Below the pieces are notes generated by a model. It did no database searches, was not told the DNA's origin, and saw only the letters and a list, made by a program, of their open reading frames with translations. Of a DNA stretch of 22,236 nt, positions 7,346 to 14,628 are shown one piece after another; position 1 is the stretch's first letter, and every line of letters starts with the position of its first letter. The translations under genes were made by a program, and so were the position numbers. The DNA comes from DATKXO01 sp035528995 (lineage in GTDB: Bacteria; Planctomycetota; Phycisphaerae; UBA1845), in contig DATKXO010000330.1 of assembly GCA_035528995.1 (NCBI GenBank), forward strand, positions 1-22,236. Direction: 5' to 3'.

Positions 7346-9433
7346 GTGAGCGGCAACGGGCCAGGCAGGAGTGGTAGCGAGCCAGGCAAGGGTGGCAGCG
7401 GGCCAGGCGAGAGCGGCGGCCACGCGGATCGCGCGGCGGGCAACGCGGGCGCGGCGAGCGCGGGCGGCGAGGCTGCGGTGGAAGCGCGCAGCGCGGCGGC
7501 CGGGGGCGATGGCGGGGGGTCGCGGCATCTGATCATCGGGACGGCCGGTCACATCGACCACGGCAAGACGGCCCTGGTCAAGGCACTCACCGGGACCGAC
7601 ACGGATCGCCTTCCGGAAGAGAAGCGTCGCGGCGTGACCATCGAGCTGGGGTTCGCCCAGTTGGTGGCGGGGCCGTACCAGTTCGGCGTCGTGGACGTGC
7701 CGGGGCACGAGCGGTTCGTGCGGACGATGGTGGCCGGCGCGACAGGGATCGACCTGGCCCTGCTGGTAGTGGCGGCCGACGATTCGGTCATGCCGCAGAC
7801 GATCGAGCACGTGGAAATCCTGGACCTGCTGGGCGTGGATCGTTGCGTGGTGGCCATCACCAAGTGTGACCTGGCCGACGAGGAACTGGTCGCCCTGGTG
7901 GAAGACGACGTGGCGGGGCTGCTGGAGGGCACGTCGCTGGCCGGTGCGGCGATGGTGCCCGTATCTGCAACCGCGGGCACGGGGCTGGACGAGCTTCGGG
8001 CGGCGCTGATCGCCGCCGCCAGCGACTTGGTCGAACGCCGTCACAGCGGGCCGTTTCGGCTGGCCATCGACCGGGTGTTCACCATTCAGGGGCGGGGGAC
8101 CGTGGTGACGGGGTCGGTTCTTCGCGGGCGGGTGTCGGCCGGTGAGGCGCTCGAGCTGTGGCCCAACGGCGAGACGTGCCGTGTGCGTGGGCTTGCGTCA
8201 CACGGCGAGTTTCTGGACATGGTCGAGGGAGGCCAGCGGGCGGCGCTGAACCTCATCGGCGTGAACCGGGATCAGATCACCCGCGGGTGCGAACTGGCCA
8301 CGCCCGGCTACGTCAAGCCCACCGGTCTGCTCGACGTCCGGGTGCGATGTCTGCCGACGGCCGTGCGGCCGATCAAGTCGCAGGCGCGTGCCCGGCTGTG
8401 TCTGGGAACGCGCGAGGTGGTCGCTCGGGTGGTGACTTCATCGGGCGACCCGCTGACGCACGGACAGCAGGGCTACGCACAATTGCGGTTGTCGGAGCCG
8501 GTGACGGCCGTGTACGGCCAGCGATTCATCCTGCGCGATGAGACGAACACGCGGACGATCGGCGGCGGGGTGGTCCTTCGATGCAGCGACAAGCGCCGCC
8601 GCATCCGGCAGGCGGGTGAGCTGGCTGCGCTGACCAAGCTGGATCGCGGTGACGCCACCGAGCGGGTCGAGGAGGTTCTGCGTTTCGCCGGTTTCACTCA
8701 ACCGGACGACCTGACGGTGGCCGCCCATGCCGGCGTCGAACCGGGGGAAGTGCCGACCATCTTGAAGGAACTGGCTGAGGCCGGGCGGCTGGTGCCGATC
8801 GAGCAGGGCGGGCAACAGGTCGTGGTGTCGGCCCTGGATTCGCTGGCCGGTCGGGCCATCCGCTGGCTGGAGCGGTTTCACCAGAACAATCCCGACGAGC
8901 CCGGCGTGCAGCAGGACGTGTTCATCGGCTACCTGAATCGTAAGAGCAAACGCGGTTTGGGGCGGCCGTTGCTGGACCGCATGGTGCGGGCCAAGCAGGT
9001 CAAGGTGCGCGGGCGATACGTCTGTCATCCCGATTACGCGCCGTCGTTGTCGGTGCAGGACGAGCGTTTCCTGGCGGAGATGCTGGCGGAGTTCGAGGCC
9101 GGCGGGTTTCAGCCGCCGAGCCTGAGCGAGCTCAAAGTGGCCGTCCGGGCTAATGCGCAGCGGATCGAGCGGCTGGTCAAGTTCGCGGTGGCCAACCAGC
9201 ACCTGGTCGAGATCGACGGCACGATCTTCCTGCACGCCGCGCACGAGGAAGCGTTGCGTCGGCGCGTGCAGGAGATGATCGAAGGCGGCTCGGACGGATC
9301 GGTGTCGGCCATCCGTCAGGAACTGGGCAGCAGCCGCAAATACGTGGTACCCTTCCTGGAGTATCTGGATCGGATCGGGTTCACGCGGCGCGAGGGCGAC
9401 CGTCGCGTTCTGTGTCAGGGTGAGTCATCATGA
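7346..9433 (+). CDS. selB: Selenocysteine-specific elongation factor SelB
   Basis: This GTPase delivers selenocysteyl-tRNA to the ribosome at UGA codons marked by a SECIS hairpin. From the GTG at 7346 it is 695 residues. The GTP-binding motifs are G1 GTAGHIDHGKT (about 66-75), the RRGVTIELGF switch (95-103), DVPGHE (117-122) and TKCD (172-175, in place of the common NKxD). Beta-barrel domains follow, with GRGTVVTGSV, and then the C-terminal winged-helix region that reads SECIS RNA. The first 60 residues are a Gly/Ala/Ser-rich extension built partly from 21-bp repeats. The only other in-frame start I see before the G domain is a GTG at 7478, so the true N-terminus is uncertain. The stop overlaps selA by 4 bp (ATGA). 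Confidence 0.93.
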   Translation: MSGNGPGRSGSEPGKGGSGPGESGGHADRAAGNAGAASAGGEAAVEARSAAAGGDGGGSRHLIIGTAGHIDHGKTALVKALTGTDTDRLPEEKRRGVTIELGFAQLVAGPYQFGVVDVPGHERFVRTMVAGATGIDLALLVVAADDSVMPQTIEHVEILDLLGVDRCVVAITKCDLADEELVALVEDDVAGLLEGTSLAGAAMVPVSATAGTGLDELRAALIAAASDLVERRHSGPFRLAIDRVFTIQGRGTVVTGSVLRGRVSAGEALELWPNGETCRVRGLASHGEFLDMVEGGQRAALNLIGVNRDQITRGCELATPGYVKPTGLLDVRVRCLPTAVRPIKSQARARLCLGTREVVARVVTSSGDPLTHGQQGYAQLRLSEPVTAVYGQRFILRDETNTRTIGGGVVLRCSDKRRRIRQAGELAALTKLDRGDATERVEEVLRFAGFTQPDDLTVAAHAGVEPGEVPTILKELAEAGRLVPIEQGGQQVVVSALDSLAGRAIRWLERFHQNNPDEPGVQQDVFIGYLNRKSKRGLGRPLLDRMVRAKQVKVRGRYVCHPDYAPSLSVQDERFLAEMLAEFEAGGFQPPSLSELKVAVRANAQRIERLVKFAVANQHLVEIDGTIFLHAAHEEALRRRVQEMIEGGSDGSVSAIRQELGSSRKYVVPFLEYLDRIGFTRREGDRRVLCQGESS
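7358..7420 (+). repeat. Three tandem 21-bp repeats in the 5' end of selB
   Basis: Three imperfect 21-bp units run at 7358-7378, 7379-7399 and 7400-7420. Each follows the pattern G(G/A)GCCAGGC followed by a purine-rich half and GGC/AGC. They encode GPGRSGS, EPGKGGS and GPGESGG, an uncharged-to-mixed glycine-rich stretch. This lies in the N-terminal extension before the GTP-binding domain of SelB. Confidence 0.85.
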
Positions 9434-10842
9434 CCCCCGAGCAACAACAGCTTTTGCGCGGTCTGCCCGCGGTCGGAATCCTGTTGGAGGAACCGCGGGT
9501 GGGCGAGTGGATCGAGCAGACTTCACGCCCGGCGGTGGCCGCTGCGCTGCAGGATGCGCTGGACCAGGTTCGCCGGCGGATTCTGGAGGGGCAGGCGGAC
9601 GCGGATTGTGGGACCGAGACGGTTCTCGGCCTGGCCGAATCGTTGCTCCGCGCCCGGGAAGCGCCGTCACTTGTGCGGGTGGTCAACGCGACCGGGGTGG
9701 TCCTGCACACCGGACTGGGGCGGGCGCCGCTGCCGCGCGAGGCGGTGGTGGCGATTGCCGGGGCGGCCGGGGCGTACTGCAACCTGGAGTACGATCTGGA
9801 CACGGCCAAGCGCGGACGGCGTCAGCGGCACGTGGCCGATCTGATCTGCCGGTTGACCGGTGCCGAGGCGGCCACTGTGGTCAACAACAACGCGGCGGCG
9901 ACGCTGCTGGCGTTGAGCGTGTTGGCGTCCGGGCGCGAGGTTGTCGTCTCGCGCGGTCAGTTGGTGGAGATCGGGGGGAGCTTTCGGCTGCCGGAGATCA
10001 TGGCCGCCAGCGGAGCACGGCTCCGCGAGGTGGGCACGACGAACCGTACGCGCATCGGCGATTACGAAGCGGCCATCACCGACGAGACCGCGGTGCTGAT
10101 GCGCGTGCACACCAGCAACTACCGGATCGTGGGCTTTACCGAGGAGGTGCCGATCGGGCCGATGGCCGAACTAGCCCACCGATTCGGGCTGCCGGCCGTG
10201 GATGATCTGGGTAGCGGTGCGATGTTCGACCTGGGCGAGGTGGGCCTGCCGCGGGAGCCGTGTGTGGGAGACTCGCTGTCGGCGGGAGCGGACCTGGTCT
10301 GGTTCTCCGGTGACAAGCTGCTGGGCGGGCCGCAGTGCGGCATCATCTGCGGGCGAAAGGAACTGATCCAACGCGTCGAGTCGCACCCGCTGATGCGCAC
10401 GTACCGGGTGGGCAAGCTGACGCTGCTGGCTTTGGAGGCGACGTTGCGGCACTACGCCGATCCGGCCGTCGCCGTGCAGCGCGTGCCGACGCTGGCGATG
10501 CTGGCCGCGGGTGCCGACGAACTGGCCGCTCGGGCGGAGGCACTTGAGCAGAAGCTGGCGGCGGCCCTGCCCGGCGAGTCGTTCCTGGTGTGCAGCGACG
10601 TCTCGTACGCGGGCGGCGGGTCGCTGCCGACCGACGCGCTGGAGACGGTCGTGGTCCAGTGGCGGCCGGCCTGTGCGGGGATTGACCGGATCACGGGGGC
10701 GATGCGGGCGGTCGCTACGCCGGTGATCGCCCGGGTCCGCGACGACGCGATCATCTTCGATCTGCGGACCGTCAGCTCATACGAGTTCGACGACGTAGTC
10801 GCGGCGGCCAAGGCGGCTTGCGGTGACAGCGACGATGATTAA
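9430..10842 (+). CDS. selA: L-seryl-tRNA(Sec) selenium transferase SelA
   Basis: This is a PLP enzyme of 470 residues, close to the usual 460-470, that converts seryl-tRNA(Sec) to selenocysteyl-tRNA using selenophosphate. The PLP lysine sits in WFSGDKLLGGPQCG (Lys296). Other family blocks are present: VNATGVVLHTGLGRAPLP, the NNNAAA cofactor loop (152-157), REVGTTNRTR (199-208) and PAVDDLGSG (255-262). The ATG at 9430 overlaps the selB stop, a typical selAB arrangement, here in the order selB then selA. Selenophosphate synthetase (selD) and tRNA-Sec (selC) are not in the window. A minus-strand gene converges 41 bp after the stop. Confidence 0.95.
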   Translation: MTPEQQQLLRGLPAVGILLEEPRVGEWIEQTSRPAVAAALQDALDQVRRRILEGQADADCGTETVLGLAESLLRAREAPSLVRVVNATGVVLHTGLGRAPLPREAVVAIAGAAGAYCNLEYDLDTAKRGRRQRHVADLICRLTGAEAATVVNNNAAATLLALSVLASGREVVVSRGQLVEIGGSFRLPEIMAASGARLREVGTTNRTRIGDYEAAITDETAVLMRVHTSNYRIVGFTEEVPIGPMAELAHRFGLPAVDDLGSGAMFDLGEVGLPREPCVGDSLSAGADLVWFSGDKLLGGPQCGIICGRKELIQRVESHPLMRTYRVGKLTLLALEATLRHYADPAVAVQRVPTLAMLAAGADELAARAEALEQKLAAALPGESFLVCSDVSYAGGGSLPTDALETVVVQWRPACAGIDRITGAMRAVATPVIARVRDDAIIFDLRTVSSYEFDDVVAAAKAACGDSDDD

Positions 10843-10883
10843 CAGTCGGCGTTGACCGGTTGACGTCGCGTTCGCGAGCGCTG

Positions 10884-12353
10884 TTAGTGGCAGCCGGACT
10901 GCACGCTGACCACGCCGCCGGTCAGAGTGAGACTGGCCGGTTGATCGTTCTGCTCCAGGCTTTGCAGCCCAGGGCTGAAGGCCACTTGCTCGACTCGTGC
11001 CACCAGGCGCACACGGACCCCGACCCGGCAGTTGACCAGATCGTCCGCAAGGTCGTCTGCGAAGTGGAACGATACCCGGTGTGCGGCCTTTCCCCCGTTG
11101 TTCTCACCATCCTCGGCCGTAAGCAGGTAGCCGCCGCTTTGGGCTTCCTCGATGTTCTTCACGTACAGTTGCAATGTGAAGTCTCGGCCCACGAAGAGAC
11201 CGTTGATTTCGTTGGTAGTCTGGGTGCGCAGCGCATTGCGATGAAGACTAGTCATGTCCTGCGCCTGAGAGCGGTGCTTGCCCACGACGCGTTCGAAGTC
11301 GCGGATGGCGTCGCTCAGCACGCCCGGGGGGCCGCTTGGGGCATGACTTCGCCCCTCAGAGGCCGATTCAGACGCGGCCCGGCGGGTGGCCATCTCAGCA
11401 AGCAGGTCTCTGGCGGTAGCCAGGTGTGCCAGGGCCAGCTCTCGCTCCTGGGCAAGTCGGTTGATCTGGTCATCCGCGGTTCTTGTCGTTTGCTCTATGC
11501 TGCTCTCCATCTTGCTGATCTGCTTTCGGAGGTCGTCATCGGCTTTGACCGCTTGTTTGCGGTACTTCTCGTACCTCTTCTTCTCCTTCTGCTCGTTCGA
11601 TCTCCAGTGCGGTTTATCGTACATATCGGCCTTGTCGTGTGCTTCCTTGGCGTCGTCCTCAAGCTTGCGTATCTTCCGGTTATGCGCGACCTGCTGGCGG
11701 GGGAGCCCCGTGACCTGTTGCAACGTGGTTTCACATAGTGTCAGACATTGCTCGACGCATCGTATCGACGTCCGCAGCGCGATGGCGGCATCTTCGCACT
11801 CTTCCGGCGGGCGGAGGGCGAAATCCTTGAGGCTATTGGAGCCGATACGAGCTTCCACCAGTTTCTTATACTTGAAATTCTCGGCCACAGCTCTGAACTT
11901 CGCCGTATACCTCGTCCACTCATCTACAAACTCGTCGCTGCCGACCGGGCGATCGCGGGGGGCGAGAGGCGGACTGGACGACTCCCCGCGGCTCACGCGC
12001 TCCCCTCCGTGTTCGTCAACGTACGTACTGACGTACTCGCGCCAATGGCTCAACCACTGGTGCTGATCCGGCTCCTTCTCTTCCAGTGCGGGCCTGACGA
12101 GCCCCTCATACTCATCGAACATCTCAAGCAGTTCTTGCGGCGCCAGGGAGCATTCGTAGATGAAACGCTTGACTTGGTCCTTGTGAAACTCCTTGGTTTG
12201 GCCGTCATCGGTGACGATGGTGTACACGTCCCCCTCTTGGGTGACCGTGCCGGACAGCTCCGTGCCGTCTTCTAGAATGAGCATGTCCGCTCGGGCGACG
12301 AGCGAGACGGCCAAGACGAGTAAGACGCCACAAAGCACACTCTTGATCGACAT
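10884..12353 (-). CDS. Secreted coiled-coil protein with N-terminal small beta domain and C-terminal OB-like region
   Basis: This 489-residue protein is of unknown function. A signal peptide (about 1-22, cleaved near VARAD) is followed by a small beta domain, MLILEDGTELSGTVTQ through FHKDQVKRF (24-64), of a type seen at the start of many planctomycete exported proteins. Residues about 220-325 are strongly charged helices with heptad-like spacing (KIRKLEDDAKEAHDKAD; LRKQISKMESSIEQTTRTA), suggesting a coiled coil. The C-terminal 100 residues (about 386-489, from LFVGRDFTLQLYVKNIEEA) resemble the tRNA_anti-like OB fold. A good ribosome site (AAGGAAGGG) lies just upstream of the ATG whose complement is at 12351-12353. 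It transcribes away from the cytochrome cluster and convergently with selA. No enzymatic motif was seen. Confidence 0.78.
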   Translation of the reverse strand: MSIKSVLCGVLLVLAVSLVARADMLILEDGTELSGTVTQEGDVYTIVTDDGQTKEFHKDQVKRFIYECSLAPQELLEMFDEYEGLVRPALEEKEPDQHQWLSHWREYVSTYVDEHGGERVSRGESSSPPLAPRDRPVGSDEFVDEWTRYTAKFRAVAENFKYKKLVEARIGSNSLKDFALRPPEECEDAAIALRTSIRCVEQCLTLCETTLQQVTGLPRQQVAHNRKIRKLEDDAKEAHDKADMYDKPHWRSNEQKEKKRYEKYRKQAVKADDDLRKQISKMESSIEQTTRTADDQINRLAQERELALAHLATARDLLAEMATRRAASESASEGRSHAPSGPPGVLSDAIRDFERVVGKHRSQAQDMTSLHRNALRTQTTNEINGLFVGRDFTLQLYVKNIEEAQSGGYLLTAEDGENNGGKAAHRVSFHFADDLADDLVNCRVGVRVRLVARVEQVAFSPGLQSLEQNDQPASLTLTGGVVSVQSGCH

Positions 12354-12801
12354 GACGTGTCCCTTCCTTCATTGCGCCGTTGGCTGCGATCCGGACACCC
12401 GTTTGCAGGCTGACCCGATGCAACGCACAGAATGAAGTTGAAGCGCGCGCCGGCGACAGGATCAGACCGTGACAAGCCGCACTGCGGCGCGCTGTTTCGC
12501 TCGACTGAACGGGCAGGCCTGCACTCTGCAGGGAAGCCCCGCCGGGCCAGCCGAGCCCGCTCAAGGCCCGATGCGTCGTTGCACGAGGACCTCGACCAAG
12601 GTGATACGAGTGTACCGTGCATGCGTTGGGACGGTCAAGTTCGGGGCGCCGGAGTTCCAGCGACACTGAACACGCCTGCGTGACAAGCCGTAATCGAGGC
12701 CGCAGGGGGGTTCGCGCTTGCAACCAGGGCATCCGGGGGTGACAATCCGGCCTCGGCGCGGTAGGTGGCGCGGCAGAGCTTTCAACGGGAGGTGCGTAGC
12801 G
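12354..12801. other. Divergent intergenic region (448 bp)
   Basis: This region separates the minus-strand coiled-coil gene from the forward cytochrome cluster and should hold both promoters. It contains a candidate forward promoter (12718-12746), a perfect 6-bp hairpin CCTGCA-CTC-TGCAGG at 12518-12532, and a 12-bp direct repeat CGTGACAAGCCG at 12468-12479 and 12679-12690. Short open frames here (for example 12432-12683 on the plus strand) have arginine-rich compositions typical of chance frames in GC-rich DNA, and I do not call genes. Confidence 0.6.
12718..12746 (+). promoter_or_regulatory. Candidate promoter of the cytochrome/NHL cluster
   Basis: TTGCAA at 12718-12723 and GACAAT at 12741-12746 are 17 bp apart, each matching 4 of 6 consensus bases. 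Transcription would begin near 12753, about 50 nt before the ATG at 12802. Spacing and position are good, but the match was made by eye. Confidence 0.4.
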
Positions 12802-13425
12802 ATGGCCCGTAGTCGGTGGCCGATGCATCGGCCCAGATGGCGTCCGGCCTCGATCCTGGCCCTGGCCGGTGTTGCAGTGGCTTCCTCGTCGTGGTTGATC
12901 GTCGCTTCGCCGGGCAGCGCAGAGCTACAGGGCTCGAAGCACGATTTCACCAGCACGGAATGGTCCGGCGGCAGCGCCTGCCAACCCTGCCACGTCCCAC
13001 ACCGGGCCGACAAGCCGAAGTCGCCGAGGTGGGGCGGGCCCTCGACCATCCGCTCGGACCCACCGGCCGACCGCGGTCGCCCCGGCGAGACGAGCCGGAT
13101 GTGCCTGAGCTGCCACGACGGGACCGCGGCCCGCAGCATCTTCGGAGACGAAACCACCGGGCTGGAGATGCCGGCCCGGGCCCGGATCGGTAACAGCGGC
13201 CACCTGCGGAACGATCATCCCATCGGGGTCCGTTACCCGATGGGCGATCGGAAGTATCAGCCGCTGTCGAAGGTGGAGCAGAACGGTCGGGTGCGGCTGT
13301 TCGAGAGCGTCAAGAAGGTCGAGTGCAGCAGTTGCCACGACCCGCACAACAGCTACGAGGAGCCCTACCTGCTGGTCATGCCGAACGACGAGAGCCAGCT
13401 CTGCACCGCGTGTCACCGCAAGTAA
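12802..13425 (+). CDS. Periplasmic tetrahaem cytochrome c (doubled-CXXCH type)
   Basis: This 207-residue exported protein carries four haem-c attachment motifs: CQPCH (60-64), CLSCH (101-105), CSSCH (175-179) and CTACH (201-205). The segment NDHPIGVRYP (138-147) is characteristic of the doubled-CXXCH family of multihaem cytochromes. A signal peptide is seen at about 14-40 with likely cleavage after SPGSA. The ATG at 12802 is chosen because GGGAGGTG lies at 12788-12795 and the signal peptide then has normal length; a frame extension to 12718 is possible but adds residues before the signal. It is likely soluble and periplasmic, passing electrons to or from the 10-haem lipoprotein encoded two genes downstream. 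The next gene starts about 33 bp after the stop. Confidence 0.88.
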   Translation: MARSRWPMHRPRWRPASILALAGVAVASSSWLIVASPGSAELQGSKHDFTSTEWSGGSACQPCHVPHRADKPKSPRWGGPSTIRSDPPADRGRPGETSRMCLSCHDGTAARSIFGDETTGLEMPARARIGNSGHLRNDHPIGVRYPMGDRKYQPLSKVEQNGRVRLFESVKKVECSSCHDPHNSYEEPYLLVMPNDESQLCTACHRK

Positions 13426-13458
13426 CGTGCCTGTACCGTGTACAGACTACCGAGGGAC

Positions 13459-14628
13459 ATGATGCGACCCCGTAGAAGCCCGGTCATTGCGGTGGTCCTG
13501 AGCGTTGGGCTGATCGCCTTTTCGGTTGCCGGCTGCGGTGAGCCGATGCGGCGCGGCGGGCAGGCCTTCGGCCCGTGCTATCCGCCGCCGCCTCACACGG
13601 CCCGCGTGCAATACCTGCGCTCCTTTTCGGGGGGCAGCGACTTTGGGTACGAGGGCGGCAGTGTCTGGCGTCATCTGTTCGGCGGCCCTTCCGAATCGCA
13701 CGGTAACCTGGTCAAGCCACACGGGCTGGCCGCCACCGCCGGGAAGCTGTACGTGTGCGACAGCGCCCAGGGTGGCATCTTCGTTTTCGACTTCGCCGCG
13801 GGCAGCTTCGACCGTTGGGATGCGGCGGACGATGCCCTTTCCACGCCGGTGGCGGTCCGCGTCACGGACGCCGGTCAGGTCCAGGTCTGCGACGCGGGGC
13901 GCGGAGCGGTGGTGTCCTACGACTCGGGCGGCCGACTCCTGGGGCTGGTCGATCTGAACACGTTGCAGGAGACGTCGCCCGGCGCATCGCTTCCCGAGGC
14001 ATTTCGGCCGGTAGCGCTGGCGGACGGACCCGAGGGTACGACGGCCGTGCTCAACGCCGCGGCGCATCGCGTCGAGTTGATCGACCTGCCCGCGGGGCGG
14101 CACGTGGGCAGTTGGGCCGGCCCGGGAAGCGGATCGGGCAAGCTGTACTACCCGGCGGCGATGACTCGGGCGACGGACGGCGACCTGTTGGTGAGCGACC
14201 GGATGAACCGCCGCGTCGTGGTGCTGGGGCCCGATGGCTCGCCGGCCGGCGGCTTCGGAGACGCCGGAGATCAGCCCGGCTACATCGCCCAGCCCAGGGG
14301 TGTGGCGGTTGACGAGTACGACACGGTGTATCTGGTCGATTCCCAGTTCCCCGCGGTTCAGCTCTTCGACCGGGAGGGGGAGTTCCTGATGGGGCTGGGG
14401 TATGGGGATCGTGCCGGAGCGGATCTGTCGCTGCCGGCGGGCATCTGCCTGGACCGTTCCTGCCTGCCGTACTTCACGGATTGGATTCGTCCCGGTTTCG
14501 AGGCGGAATACCTGATCTTCGTTTCCGACCAGTTGGGGGCGTACCGGGTGCACGTCTATGCGTTCGGAAGTGGAGCGACGCCTCCGGCAGAGGAGGCCGG
14601 GACCGCCGTGGCGAGGAACCCGCAGTGA
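13459..14628 (+). CDS. NHL-repeat beta-propeller lipoprotein linked to multihaem cytochromes
   Basis: This is a protein of about 389 residues. Its N-terminus has a lipoprotein signal ending in FSVAGC (Cys26). A proline-rich linker (CYPPPPHTARVQYLRSF) leads into about six NHL-type blades, for example HGLAATAGKLYVCDS, PAAMTRATDGDLLVSDRMNR and PRGVAVDEYDTVYLVDS. Propellers of this type, with a PPPP...YLRSF lead-in, commonly sit beside multihaem cytochrome genes, where they may scaffold the complex (family knowledge, function unproven). ATGs at 13459 and 13462 follow a GAGGGA site at 13452-13457; the second has the better spacing. A GTG at 13438 is less likely. The stop overlaps the GTG start of the 10-haem cytochrome gene by 4 bp, so the two products are probably made together. 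Confidence 0.82.
   Translation: MMRPRRSPVIAVVLSVGLIAFSVAGCGEPMRRGGQAFGPCYPPPPHTARVQYLRSFSGGSDFGYEGGSVWRHLFGGPSESHGNLVKPHGLAATAGKLYVCDSAQGGIFVFDFAAGSFDRWDAADDALSTPVAVRVTDAGQVQVCDAGRGAVVSYDSGGRLLGLVDLNTLQETSPGASLPEAFRPVALADGPEGTTAVLNAAAHRVELIDLPAGRHVGSWAGPGSGSGKLYYPAAMTRATDGDLLVSDRMNRRVVVLGPDGSPAGGFGDAGDQPGYIAQPRGVAVDEYDTVYLVDSQFPAVQLFDREGEFLMGLGYGDRAGADLSLPAGICLDRSCLPYFTDWIRPGFEAEYLIFVSDQLGAYRVHVYAFGSGATPPAEEAGTAVARNPQ

Noticed and set aside
6827..8044. Minus-strand open frame of 405 codons over the repeat fragment and selB start
   Set aside because: It crosses the end of the helical-repeat gene, the spacer and the SelB G domain, and has no recognisable domain; a by-product of codon bias.
12578..12606. 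Second promoter (TTGCAC, 17 bp, TGATAC) upstream of the cytochrome genes
   Set aside because: Only about half of the consensus bases match in each box; the site at 12718-12746 fits better.
12432..12683. Small gene in the divergent intergenic region
   Set aside because: The 83-codon frame is Arg/Ser/Ala-rich, lacks a ribosome site, and overlaps other equally open frames on both strands.
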